Positions 18,438-28,264 of a stretch of 64,000 nt of DNA are shown piece after piece. The translations under genes were made by a program, and so were the position numbers. Under the pieces are notes generated by a model. The model was not told the origin of the DNA. It worked only from the letters and a program-made list of their open reading frames with translations, and made no database searches. Positions within the stretch are counted from its first letter, which is position 1; each line of letters starts with the position of its first letter. This stretch comes from Massilia sp. H-1 (GTDB lineage Bacteria; Pseudomonadota; Gammaproteobacteria; Burkholderiales; Burkholderiaceae_D), in contig CP087969.1 of assembly GCA_024703915.1 (NCBI GenBank), positions 5,146,001 through 5,210,000 on the forward strand, given 5' to 3'.

Positions 18438-20542
18438 ATGTCCGCCGTTTCCGCCCCCGCCAGCCTGGACGATCCCTTTGCCAGCCTCAATCCGGCCCAG
18501 CGCGACGCGGTCGAGCACGATATCAGCTGCTTAGGCAGGCCCAGTCGCGGCCCTTGCTGGTCATTGCTTAAGCGCCGGTTCCGGCAAGACCAGCACGCTC
18601 GCGCACCGCGTGGCGCGCCTGATCATGCAGGGCGCCGATCCGCAGCGCATCCTGCTGCTGACGTTTTCGCGGCGCGCCGCCAGCGAGATGAACAACCGCG
18701 CTTAAGCAGCGTGCTGGCACGCGTGCTCAAGCTCGGCAGCAGCCAGGCGCCAAGCCAGTCTGCCGTGGGCCTAAGCACCTTCCACAGCATTGGCGCGCGC
18801 CTGCTGCGCGAGTACGCCGGGCGCATCGGCCTGGACGAGGCCTTCACCATCCACGACCGCGGCGATTCCGAAGACTTGATGGGCATGGTGCGGCATGAAA
18901 CGGGCCTCAGTCAGAGCACCAAGCGCTTCCCGCTCAAGGGCACCTGCCTGGCCATCTATTCGCGCGTGATCAACAGCCAGGAAGCGCTGGGGCTGGTGTT
19001 GCAGAGCACCTTCCCCTGGTGCAGCGAATGGGAAGCCGAACTCAAGACCCTGTTCGGCGCCTATGTCGATGCCAAGCAGGAGCAGAACGTGCTCGACTAC
19101 GACGACTTGCTGCTGTTCTGGTCCGAGATGGCGGCCGACCCCGAACTGGGGCCCGAGATCGGCGGCCTGTTCGATTACGTGCTGGTCGACGAATACCAGG
19201 ACACCAACCGTCTGCAGGCCGCCATCCTGACCGGCATGAAGCCGGGCGGCGAGGGCGTGATGGTGGTGGGCGACGATGCGCAGTCGATCTATTCCTTCCG
19301 CGGCGCGACGGTGCGCAACATCCTCGATTTTCCGAAGCAGTTCACGCAGAGCGCGCCTGGTCACGCTCGAACGCAATTACCGTTCGACCCAGACTATCCT
19401 GGACGCCTCGAACGCGCTGATCGCCGCCGCCCTCGAGCGCCACGCCAAGACGCTGTGGACCGACAAGGCCTCGAGCGCGCTGCCGCAACTGGTGCTCATT
19501 CCCGACGAGGCCGAACAGGCGCGCTGGGTGTGCAACCGGGTGCTCGAACAGCGCAGAAGCTTAAGCACCGCCCTGATCCAGCAGGCGGTGCTGTTTCGCG
19601 CGGCCAGCCACAGCGCCGCCCTGGAACTGGAACTGATGCGCCGCAACGTCCCCTTCGTCAAATTCGGCGGCCTCAAGTTCCTCGAAGCGTCGCACGTCAA
19701 GGATGTGCTGGCGGTGCTGCGCTTTGCCCAGAATCCGAGCGGGCGCATGGCCTGGCTTCCGGGTGGCGCAGCTGGTGCCCGGCATCGGCCAGGCCACCGC
19801 CACCCGCCTGCTAGACGCGATGAGCGAAGCGCCCGAGCCGCTGCAGGCGCTGCAAAATTTCGCCGCGCCGCCACGCACGCTGGGCGACTGGCAGCCCTTT
19901 GTCGCGCTGTACCAGGCCCTGCGCGCCCCGGCCTGCGCTGGCTAAGCCGACATCGAACTGGTGAAGGACTGGTACCTGCCGCACCTGGAGCGCATGCACG
20001 ACGACGCCAGCGTGCGCGTGGCCGACGTCGAGCAGCTCACGCGCCTGGCCGCAGGCTACGGCTCGCGCGAATCCTTCCTGGCCGAGATCACGCTCGATCC
20101 GCCCGAAGCGACCAGCGACCGGGGCCTACCCCGCCCCACCTGGACGAGGATTACCTGATCCTGTCGACCATCCATTCATCCAAGGGGCAGGAATGGAAAT
20201 CGGTCCACGTGCTCAACGTCGTCGACGGCTGCATCCCGTCCGACATGAGTACCGGGAACGCGGCCGACATCGAGGAAGAGCGGCGCCTGCTGTACGTGGC
20301 CATGACGCGCGCCAAAGAGCAGCTGCAGCTGGTGGTGCCGAACCGCTTCTTCATCAAGCAGCAGGCGCAACTGGGCGACCGCCACGTGTACGCGGCGCGC
20401 ACGCGCTTCATCACGCTTAGCCATGCTCAAGCTATACGAAGAGTGCGTGTGGACGTCGGCCGAGACGATGCACGCCAAAAAGCCGGTGCCCGACAGTGTG
20501 CGGATGCTGGTGCGCGAACGGGCGCGCAATGCCTGGAAATAG
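18438..20542 (+). CDS. UvrD/Rep-type ATP-dependent 3'-5' DNA helicase
   Basis: Superfamily 1A helicase of about 690 residues. Motifs in order: Walker A GAGSGKT (residue about 50, restored if GCTTAAGC at 18584 is GCCGGC), motif Ia/Ib (TFHSIGARLLREYAG), Walker B LVDEYQDTN (nt 19184), motif III VGDDAQSIYSFRGA, motif IV LERNYRST, motif V HSSKGQEW and motif VI RLLYVAMTRAKEQL. All catalytic motifs are present. It is shorter than UvrD and lacks its long C-terminus, so it is a UvrD-like paralogue. ATG 18438; a TTG nine bases upstream is less likely. The LexA box upstream suggests an SOS repair role. Breaks near 18530, 18585, 18700, 19355, 19560, 19765, 19945, 20130, 20414. Confidence 0.9.
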
Positions 20543-20543
20543 C

Positions 20544-21436
20544 TCAGGTGCGCAGGGGCGTGGCAACCACCACGTAGCGGCTGGGCAGGCCGGTGGCGTC
20601 GCGAAACGCGAGCGCGGCGCAGCGCAGCGTGACCGGATCGCCCGCCTGCGAGACGGTGACGATATCAGCCTAAGCCCAGCCGCCGTCGCGCGCCAGCGCC
20701 GAGACGATCTGTCCGGCCAGCGGTTCGGGGAAGGGCAGCGGGTGCAGGGCATGCAGATCGTGGCCGAGCAGGGCAGCCTGGTCGCGCCCCGCCAGGCGGC
20801 ACAGCGCCTCGTTGACTTCGGCGATGCGCCCGCGCGTCGAGCGTGAGCACCAGCGCGTGCTGTTCGACCACGCAATTGAGCTGCTGCGCGCGACAGGTCG
20901 GCCGACAGCTGCATGCGCTCGGCCGCGGCGGAGGCCATCGACGCGTAGGCGCGCAGCGACGAGATCACGGTGGTAAACAGCTTGCGCGTGGTGAGGTCGG
21001 CCTTGCACCAGAAGTCGTTGATGTCGTAGTCGACGATGATGCTGTGTTCGAGGGCCTGGCCGGGCTGGCCGGTGCGCAGCACGATGCGCACCAGGTCATT
21101 GTGCAATTCTTCGCGAATCTGGCGCGCCAGCAGCAGGCCCGCGTCCGGCGTTTCCATGATCACGTCGAGCAGGACCATGGCGATGTCGGGTGTCTCGCGC
21201 AGTAGCGTGAGCGCCTCTTTGGCGGTGTAGGCGTGCAGGAAGCACAGGCGGCGGCCCTGGAAGTGGGTATTGCTCAGTGCGAATTTGGTGACCACGTGGA
21301 CGTCGACATCGTCGTCCACGATCAGGATGCGCCACGGCACCCCGTCCTGGGCGGAGGGGGCGAACAGGTCGGCGCCATCGTCGTCCTGGTAGATCAGATC
21401 CTTGTCGTCGCCGTCGGCGGAAGCATGTGCGGGCAT
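20544..21436 (-). CDS. Response-regulator/PAS signalling protein
   Basis: About 297 residues. A REC domain (ILIVDDDVDVHVVTKFAL; phospho-acceptor Asp in VLLDVIMETPDAG; Lys region WCKADL) belongs to the subtype that continues with RIVLRTGQPGQA and KLFTTVISSLRAY, usually found at the head of DUF3369 proteins. It is followed by a helix and a PAS domain (HALVLTLDARGRIAEVNEALCRL) to the end at AlaThrProLeuArgThr. There is no output enzyme or DNA-binding domain, so it probably acts through protein contacts. Breaks lie near 20670, 20835 and 20890. It converges with the helicase gene, with 1 bp between the stops. ATG 21436 is the first clear start. Confidence 0.8.
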
Positions 21437-21557
21437 GGGATCACACTATGACAGCGCCTCCGCTTTGTCAAAGAAAATACGAAGTTATCCCCTGATTTGG
21501 TCCTTTGTAGGATTTCCCCTAGGAGGGCTAGGAGTTCATCTTAGGCGCCCGGGCTAA

Positions 21558-21735
21558 GTGCTTGATTCCATTAATGTTAATTTTTGCCTGCGGAATGGGC
21601 AAATTGTCGAAAGCGGCTTAAATACGGGGCTTCTTGCGTGTCAAGAGGGGCTTATCCACAACCTTATCCACATTAATTGTGGATATCGGGAAAAAGCGTG
21701 AAGAATCCGGGACTTAGCGCTGCGACGAGCGGACC
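21558..21735 (+). repeat. DnaA-box element, copy B
   Basis: Second copy of the element at 18134-18310. DnaA boxes TTATCCACA at 21653-21661 and 21665-21673, and TGTGGATAT at 21679-21687. The order, orientation and spacing equal copy A, while the sequence between the boxes has diverged, which suggests that the boxes are under selection. It occupies the spacer between the REC-PAS gene (minus) and the 3' end of the HD gene (minus). Confidence 0.7.
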
Positions 21736-21762
21736 AGGCATGCGGCCTGCATGCCAGTCCAG

Positions 21763-22382
21763 CTAGATTTTTTGCTTGAGCCGGTCCAATTCCGCCAGAA
21801 AGCGCTCGGCGGCCAGGTCCGGCGGCCAGGGCTCCCACGGCGTGCCCCCGTACAGTGCGATCAGGGGATCGGTCTCCAGCGGGGTGGCGGAAATCTTGAG
21901 GGTATGGCGCACTTCGTCGCGGGTCCATCCGGCCACGTGCAGCGCCTCGCTGGCGGCAGCGAGCCGGTCGACGCGCTTGTGCAGCGCATGCTCTTTTCGG
22001 TCCATGCGGGTATGCCGTAGCGTAAAAATATCGCCGCCTCCAGGCGCTTGGCCAGTTCCAGGAAACCGTCGCCGAGAAACGGCTTGATGACGGAAATGGC
22101 GTCAAAGCCCATCAAGCCTTCTTCGGCGTCGTGCAGCAGTTCGCGCAGTTCGGCGATGGGCGACAGCGGCATCGATGACTGGCTGCAGCGCAGCAGCATG
22201 ACGGCGATGGAGTGCTGGGCCACCGACAGCGGCAGCGGCCACGCCGAATGTCCGCCCCAGCGGTAGGTGCGGGCCAGACCCAGGGCCAGATCCGCGTCGT
22301 CCCAGTCGAAGGGGGTGGGATCGAGCAGATCGAGGCGCCGTCCGGACGGCATGCGCACCCAGGCGCGTGTGGTTGGATTCAT
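21763..22382 (-). CDS. HD-domain phosphohydrolase (YfbR-like)
   Basis: About 206 residues. An N-terminal strand (TRAWVRMPSGRRLDLLDP) and the HD-type metal-binding set are visible: His in SVAQHSIAV, the HDAEE pair in LLHDAEEGLMGF, and Asp residues further on, the arrangement seen in predicted nucleotide phosphohydrolases of the YfbR type. The C-terminus is rich in Leu/Glu helices and ends DRLKQKI. The substrate is unknown. ATG 22382. One break near 21990 joins the halves. A LexA box lies 32 bases upstream of the start, shared with the divergent sulfurtransferase gene. Confidence 0.75.
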
Positions 22383-22413
22383 CGACGACTGTCCGTTTGA
22401 AGGCTGAAATGAC

Positions 22414-22433
22414 TACTGTATGCTTGTACAGTA
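22414..22433. promoter_or_regulatory. LexA (SOS) box in a divergent promoter region
   Basis: A 20-base site TACTGT-N8-ACAGTA, both half sites perfect for CTGT-N8-ACAG. It sits between the HD hydrolase gene (start 22382, minus) and the sulfurtransferase gene (start about 22508, plus). Being closer to the HD gene, it would more likely control that one. Confidence 0.75.
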
Positions 22434-22507
22434 TAGATCAGTTCGGATGCGCTGTCACGCCGCGCCAGCGTTTTACAATACCCGGTTTCCCCGACTGCGA
22501 CGCCCGC

Positions 22508-23417
22508 GTGACCGCCTCCCTCAAGCCCATGTGCCAACTGCCCCGCGCGCCAGCTGCTGTCATGCGCAGGCGGCCTCAGCGCAGCTGCTGGCGCAGGACG
22601 AGGCGTGCCGCCTGATCGAAGTCGGATGCGGCACACATGAAGACTTCGGCGCCGCCCACATACCGGGGGCATGCTGGCTCGATACCGCCTCGCTCGAGAC
22701 GCCGCCCCTGTACAACAAGGTGTCCGACGACGCCTTGCTGGCGTTGATGCTGGGACTGGGCGTCGACGCCACCACCACCGTCATCCTGTATGGGCGCAGC
22801 ACCCTGGCCGCCGCGCGCGCGGCCCACCTGATGCTGTACGCGGGCGTTGGCGACGTGCGCCTGCTCGACGGCGGCTTTGACGCCTGGCGCGCGGCCGGAC
22901 TGCCGTGCGAGAGCGGCGCGGGGGCAGCCGGCGCCATGCCCCCGCTTCGGCGCCGCCTTCCCGGGCTTACCCCCGATCTCTTGCTCGATACCGCCGCCAG
23001 CGCCGCCTTGCTCGAACGCGAAGGCACGGCGCTGGCCAGCATCCGCACCTGGGGCGAATTCACGGGCGCCACCTCGGGTTACTGCTACATCGCCACGCGC
23101 GGCGAAATCCCCGGCGCGCTGGGGCCGGGCCGGCCGCGAGGGCGATGTCCACAGCATGAGCGACTACCAGCTTCCGGACGGGCGCATGCGCGCGCCGGAG
23201 CAGATCGCCCGACATGTGGGCCCGCCAAGGCATCCATGCTTAAACGACCAGATCGCGTTCTACTGCGGCACCGGCTGGCGCGCCTCGCTCGCGTTTTTCT
23301 ATGCATGGCTCATGGGCTGGGAGCGCATCGCCGTGTACGACGGTGGCTGGTTCTGAATGGAGCCAGGACCCCGCCAATCCGGTCGTGTGCCGCGCCGCCG
23401 AGCCGATGCGCGCCTGA
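22508..23417 (+). CDS. sseA: Sulfurtransferase with tandem rhodanese domains (SseA type)
   Basis: About 300 residues; transfers sulfane sulfur from thiosulfate or 3-mercaptopyruvate to a nucleophile. Rhodanese domain 1: CRLIEVGCGTHEDFGAAHIPG to GGFDAWRAAGLP; domain 2 carries the active-site Cys in FYCGTGWRASL (nt about 23265) and ends with YDGGWFEWSQDPANPV. CGTGWR is the loop seen in this group. The GTG at 22508 is the best start that can be seen; the first 25 residues lie in another frame, with a break near 22560. Other breaks near 23130, 23225 and 23357. Confidence 0.85.
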
Positions 23418-23491
23418 GCGCGTGTTGCGCCAGGTTGGACGGCGCGTCGAAAAAGTTGAACCTGACCCCGGTTTTCGGTCACAATCGGCGC

Positions 23492-25004
23492 ATGAAACCA
23501 CTTGAGTGCGATCTTCTGGTAGTTGGCGGCGGCATCAACGGTGCAGCCATTGCGCGGCGACGGCCGGGCGCGGCCTGTCCGTCATCCTGTGCGAAAAGGA
23601 CGACCTGGCGGCGCACACCTCGTCGGCATCGAGCAAACTGATACACGGCGGCCTGCGCTACCTCGAATACTACGAGTTCGCGCTGGTGCGCAAGGCGCTG
23701 ATCGAACGCGAAGTGCTGCTGCGCAGCGCCCCGCACATCATGTGGCCGATGCGCTTTGTCATGCCGCACGATAAAGGCCAGCGGCCCGCGTGGATGATCC
23801 GCGCCAGCCTGTATTTATACGATACGCTCGCGCAGGCGCGAATTTTTGCCTGGTTCGCAAGCCGTCCATTTGCGCTGCCACCGCGCTTAAGCAGCGACCT
23901 GCGTCCCGAATTCACGCGCGGCTTTGTCTATTCCGACGGCTGGGTCGATGACGCGCGCCTGGTCGTGCTCAACGCGGTCGATGCGCGCGAACGCGGCGCC
24001 CAGATCCATACCCGCACCGCCTGCAGCGCCGTCGTGCGCGAGGCCCAGCACTGGCAGGCCACGCTCACCCATGCCGACGGCGCGCAAACCACCGTCCGGG
24101 CACGCTGCCTGGTCAATGCCGCCGGTCCCTGGGCTTCGCAGTTTCTGCACCTGGCCACGCCCACCGGCGGCCACCAGTCGCTGCGCCTGATCAAGGGCAG
24201 CCACATCGTGGTGCCGCGCCTGTTCGACCACGCCTACGCCTATATTTTCCAGCATCCGGACGGACGCATCGTGTTCGCCATTCCCTACGAGCGCGAGTTC
24301 ACCCTGATCGGCACCACCGACCTCGATTACCAGGGAAGCCTCGACCAGGTCGCCATCAGCGCCGACGAAATCGCCTACCTGTGCCAGCTCTCGAACCGCT
24401 ATTTCAAGCGCCCGATCGCACCGGCGGACGTGGTGTGGAGCTATTCCGGCGTGCGGCCGCTGGTGCAGGACGACGCGGCCAAGGCGGCGGCAGCCACGCG
24501 CGACTTCCGGCTCGAGCACGACACCGACGGCGCGCCCATGCTCACCGTCTTTGGCGGCAAGATCACCACCGCCCGCAAGCTGGCCGAAGAAGCCGTCGAC
24601 TGGATCGCCCCGGCGCTCGGCAACGGCAGCCGGGCCTGGACCGCCCAGGCTTGCCTGCCGGGCGGCGACTTGTTTGGCGAGCGCCCGACCAGCAAGAGCG
24701 TGCTCGAATTCGACCCGTGGGTGACCTCTTTGCGCGACAACTGGCCATGGCTTCCCGCGCCGCTGCTGCAGCGCTATGCGCGTGCGTATGGCACCCGGGT
24801 GCGCTGCATGCTGGCGCAATGCACCTCGCTGGCCGACCTGGGCGCCGAGATTGTCCCTGGTCTGTATGAAGTGGAGGCGCGCTACCTGATCGAGCGCGAA
24901 TGGGCGCAGCGCGGCCGACATTCTGTGGCGCCGCTCCAAACTGGGCCTGCATGCGGGCGAGGGCAGTGCGGCAGTGCTCGATGCGTGGATCGCTAGCGCG
25001 CTGA
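23492..25004 (+). CDS. glpD: Glycerol-3-phosphate dehydrogenase (FAD, aerobic)
   Basis: About 503 residues; membrane-associated flavoenzyme that oxidises sn-glycerol-3-phosphate to dihydroxyacetone phosphate and feeds electrons to quinone. It shows the FAD loop LLVVGGGINGAAIAR, SSASSKLIHGGLRYLEYYEF, the VNAAGPWA stretch, YSGVRPLVQD, LTVFGGKITTARKLAE, and the C-terminal EVEARYLIEREWA. ATG 23492. There is a break near 23560 just after the FAD loop (expected Asp-Ala-Ala-Gly) and one near 24915. If one GC is restored at 24998, the protein ends Ala-Ser-Ala-Arg at TGA 25002-25004, overlapping the convergent yceI stop. No glp operon partners are adjacent. Confidence 0.92.
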
Positions 25005-25690
25005 TGCGAAACTGCAGCGCCATCTGATCTTCCACCTTGATCGCCCCGCCCAGCACCGACATGGGCGTGATTCCAAAGTCCGACTGCAAGAGCGTGAACG
25101 TGCCGCTGGCCACCAGCGACGCCCCGTCCTGCTCGAACCTGACCGGCACTTCCAGCGTTCTGGACACGCCGTGCAGGGTGACCGTGAGCAGCACGGCATT
25201 GCTGTCAGGGGTACTGCGCTGCGCATGCAGCAGCACCAGGGGGTAGTTTGGCGCGTCGAGCACGCGCGTGAGCATGTTGTTGCGCGTGCTTAGCTGATGG
25301 CGTCCGCGTCCGGCTGGGTGGTGAGGCTAGGCTTCGGTTCTGCAGGGCTTCCTCGTCGACGCTCAATTCGTCCAGGCGGAACTGGAAGTCGGCGCGGCCA
25401 GCCTCCGGCGCCGCAAAACCGGTGACGCCGCGGCTGGCCACGACATGATCGTGCCCGAAGCGCGCCATCGGCCCGCCACGCCGTACGATGATGGTGATCA
25501 GGGACTGTGCGCTGTCGATCGCATAGACCTTTTGCCTTCCCGCGCGGCCTGCTGATACCAGTCGGCTTAGCGAGGTGGCGGCAGCAGGCGCGCGCGGCGT
25601 TTCCAGCGGCGTCTGGCTGGTACAGGCAGCGAGCAGCAGGGGCAGCAAAACAAGCGGCAAGAAGGAACGCGGCGTTTTCATGATCGTCAT
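24993..25690 (-). CDS. YceI-like lipoprotein
   Basis: About 232 residues. The N-terminus is a lipoprotein signal (LVLLPLLLAACTSQT with lipobox LAAC), so the mature protein is anchored by a lipidated Cys. The rest is a YceI lipocalin-like barrel: VYAIDSAQSLITIIVRRGG, ARFGHDHVVASRGVTG, NAVLLTVTLHGVSRTLEVP, and the terminal QMALQFRISAR. YceI barrels bind isoprenoid or other apolar ligands. ATG 25690 or 25681. Breaks near 25330 and 25287. The stop TAG requires one GC to be restored in the GCGCTAGC context near 24998. Ends convergent with glpD. Confidence 0.8.
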
Positions 25691-25722
25691 TGTGGCATGG
25701 GACAGGGGGCAGCGTCGCGCGC

Positions 25723-26693
25723 TCATGATGTCGGCAGGAGCAGCTTCGAAATCATCCACAGCGACACGCAGGCATAAAAGGCGCGCGGCAGCCAGGTCAT
25801 GATGTCGGCCTGGGCGCGCGCCAGCGACTCGCTCTCGGCCGCCGCGTGACGCATCAGCATCTCCGGCAGGCTGCCGCTTTCCTCGCCCGTGTGCACGAAG
25901 GGGGACAACTGCGCCGTATCGACCAGGCGCAGCGCGTCGATCGCCTGCGACAGCGGCGCGCCTGCCTTGACGGCCGGGACGATCGCGGCCAGATCGCGGC
26001 GCACCAGGTGGTTGCCGACGGTATCGAGGGCCACCGGCAGCGCCTCGAACAGGGGCAGGCCGAGCTTCGAACAGCAGGGCCAGGCTCTCGACAAAGTCGC
26101 GCGCATTGCGGCGCAGGTGGAGCGCGCCGAACACCGGCACCGCGAGCAGCGCGTTCGAGCTGCGCGCGGGCCGGGTGGCATGGGCGCCGGAGCCGAACCA
26201 GGCGTTCAAGCGCACGGCCGCCGCGGCCAGTGCCGCGATCACGAGCAGCGGCGACACGACTTTCCATAGATACGCGGTAGGCGTGAGCAGGCCGAGGAAC
26301 AGCTGCGGAATCGGCGCCACGAACAGCGCGATCGTCAATATGACCACCGGCAGCGCCATGCGCGAACGCAGCGCAGCTGGCCTGCGACGCGGCCGTCGCC
26401 AGATGGCTAAGCCAGTCACTGATAGGCCTAAGCAGCAGGGCTGCTTAGCGCTGAAGGCGGCGCGCAGCAGGCGCGCTTCGAACACGGTGAACAAGCCGCT
26501 GCTGGCGCTTACCGCGGACGGCTCGGTACCGCGCGGTCAGCTTCTGAAAAGCCTGTACCCGCGGGCGCGCCGCCGGTCCCAGGTCGAGCAGGGCGTAGGC
26601 GCGCTCGGCCGGGACGCCTACTTTCTCCATGGCGGCGAGGTGCTGGAACAGCAGGGCGCGAACGGGCAGCGGCAGGGGGCGAAATCGGGTCAT
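25723..26693 (-). CDS. Type II secretion system F-domain protein (GspF-like), orphan
   Basis: About 323 residues. The N-terminus (MTRFRPLPLPVRALLFQHL, AAMEKVGVPAERAYALLDLG) and the later repeat (GLPLFEALPVALDTVGNHL) are the two T2SS-F helical repeats, separated by a helix pair (LPVVILTIALFVAPIPQLFLG, shortened) and followed by a last membrane segment (PRAFYACVSLWMISKLLL). GspF/PilC proteins are inner-membrane platform proteins of secretion or type IV pilus machines. No other secretion genes are adjacent, so this is an orphan. Breaks near 26510, 26440, 26425, 26405 and 26065. ATG 26693. Confidence 0.75.
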
Positions 26694-26770
26694 CGCGCGA
26701 TTGTGGCATACCCGTGGCGGCCCGGTGCAAATGGCGCTAAGATTGCACTCCGAACCGACCAAGGAGTGCC

Positions 26771-27478
26771 ATGATCGACCTGTACTCGGCGGCCACGCCC
26801 AATGGCCACAAGATTTCCATCGCCCTCGAAGAGCTGGCGCTGCCCTACGAACTGCACACGCTCGAGCTGCAGAAGGGCGTGCAGAAGGAGCCCTGGTTCC
26901 TGGCGATCAATCCGAACGGACGCATCCCCGCCATCGTCGACCGCGCGGCCGACAATTTCGCCGTGTTCGAGTCTGGCGCGATCCTGGTCTACCTGGCCGA
27001 AAAGACGGGACAATTGATGCCGACCGACGTCAAGGGGCGTTCGCTGGTCATGCAATGGCTGATGTTCCAGATGGGCGGGATCGGGCCGATGATGGGGCAA
27101 GCCAATGTGTTTTACCGCTACTTCCCCGAAAAAATCCAGAGCGCGATCGACCGCTACCAGGGCGAAAGCAAGCGCCTGTTCCGGGTGCTGGACGAGCGCC
27201 TGGCAGCGCATGAATTTTTGGCCGAATGACTATTCGATCGCCGACATCGCCAACTGGGCCTGGGTGCGCACCCACAAATGGTCGGGCGTGGCGATCGACG
27301 ACCTGCCGCACCTGAAACGCTGGGTGGCCGCCATCGGCGCCCGTCCGGCCGTACAAAAAGGGATCTTGATGCTTAGGCCTCCGAGCGCGATCTGGAAAAG
27401 GCGTCCGAACAGGACGCCGCCAAGTTCGCCGAGCGCGTGCGCGGAATGCTCGAAACCGGCCAGTCGGCCAACAGATAA
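26771..27478 (+). CDS. Glutathione S-transferase family protein (YfcG/YghU type)
   Basis: About 235 residues. N-terminal thioredoxin-like domain ([21 protein letters not shown], shortened; [26 protein letters not shown]) and C-terminal helical domain ([33 protein letters not shown]). The Asn-Gly-Arg-Ile-Pro and Glu-Ser-Gly-Ala elements form the glutathione site of the Nu-class disulfide-bond reductases, so disulfide reduction of GSSG-type substrates is more likely than conjugation. ATG 26771 follows AAGGAGTGCC. Breaks near 27225 and 27373; the second is an altered GCCGGC (Met-Pro-Ala-Ser-Glu expected). The next gene is another GST 15 bp downstream. Confidence 0.9.
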
Positions 27479-27493
27479 AAACAGGGAGACTTC

Positions 27494-28114
27494 ATGAAAC
27501 TATACGTCAGCAGCTACGCACCGAATCCGCGCCGGGTGGCCATGTTCATCGCCGAGAAGAGCATCACCGGCATCGAGAGCATCAGTGTCGACCTGAGCGC
27601 CAACGAGCACAAGACCGACGCCTACCGGGCCAAGAACCCGATGGCCAGGACCCCGGCGCTGGAGCTCGACGACGGGCGCGTACTGGCCGAGTCGCGCGCG
27701 ATCTGCAGCTACCTGGAAGGGCTGCATCCGGAGCCGAACCTGATGGGCGTGGGATTCGAAGAACGCGCCTTCATCGAAATGGCCGACCGGCGCGCCGAGA
27801 TGCACCTGCTGCTCGGCATTGCCAACTGCGTGCGCCACACGCATCCGGCGCTGGCGGGGCTGGAGCAGCCGCAGTTTCCCGATTTCGGGACCTCGCAGGG
27901 CGAAAAAATGCTCGACAACGCACGCTGGTTCGACACCGAGCTGGGCAAGCAACCCTATATTGCCGATGAGCGTTTCACGGTAGCCGACATCACCGCCTTC
28001 TGCGCCCTGGAATTCGCGCGGCCTGATGAAATTCAAACCGGGCGCCAGCCACTGGCCAATCTGCAAGCCTGGCGCGACCGCATCGCCGAACGCCCCTCCG
28101 CTGCCGCCAAATAA
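27494..28114 (+). CDS. Glutathione S-transferase family protein
   Basis: 206 residues, one open frame. Thioredoxin-like half: [21 protein letters not shown], (shortened here), [25 protein letters not shown] with the cis-Pro and Glu-Ser pair; helical half: [20 protein letters not shown]. Between nt 28020 and 28060 the frame gives [11 protein letters not shown], whereas the neighbouring frame gives [12 protein letters not shown], which suits the family better; two compensating one-base errors are likely. ATG 27494 lies 12 bases after AGGGAGAC, 15 bp behind the first GST, so both are probably one operon. The substrate is unknown. The palindromic repeat follows directly. Confidence 0.88.
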   Translation: MKLYVSSYAPNPRRVAMFIAEKSITGIESISVDLSANEHKTDAYRAKNPMARTPALELDDGRVLAESRAICSYLEGLHPEPNLMGVGFEERAFIEMADRRAEMHLLLGIANCVRHTHPALAGLEQPQFPDFGTSQGEKMLDNARWFDTELGKQPYIADERFTVADITAFCALEFARPDEIQTGRQPLANLQAWRDRIAERPSAAAK

Positions 28115-28120
28115 AATAAT

Positions 28121-28262
28121 TCCACAATCGGGGTCAGACCTCAATTCTGAAACTATTCCACTATCGGGGTCAGACCTCAATTCTGAAACTATTTCACTAT
28201 TGAGGTCTGACCCCGAATTTGAAAGTATTTCAATATGGAGGTCTGACCCCGATTGTGGAATG
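28121..28262. repeat. Palindromic repeat element with GGGGTCAGACCTC units
   Basis: Two direct units of TCGGGGTCAGACCTCAATTC type (from 28129 and 28165) are followed by two inverted units containing GAGGTCTGACCCC (near 28204 and 28239). The outer ends (TTCCACAATC / GATTGTGGAA) are also complementary, so the whole 140 bases can fold into one long hairpin. A related element is at 53750-53850. It lies between the convergent GST and CheR-like genes and could work as a bidirectional terminator as well as being a mobile REP-type repeat. Confidence 0.8.
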
Positions 28263-28264
28263 TT

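Noticed and set aside
28121-28262. Insertion sequence or attC integron site
   Set aside because: No transposase or integrase gene and no core attC signature is present; it is a short palindromic repeat only.
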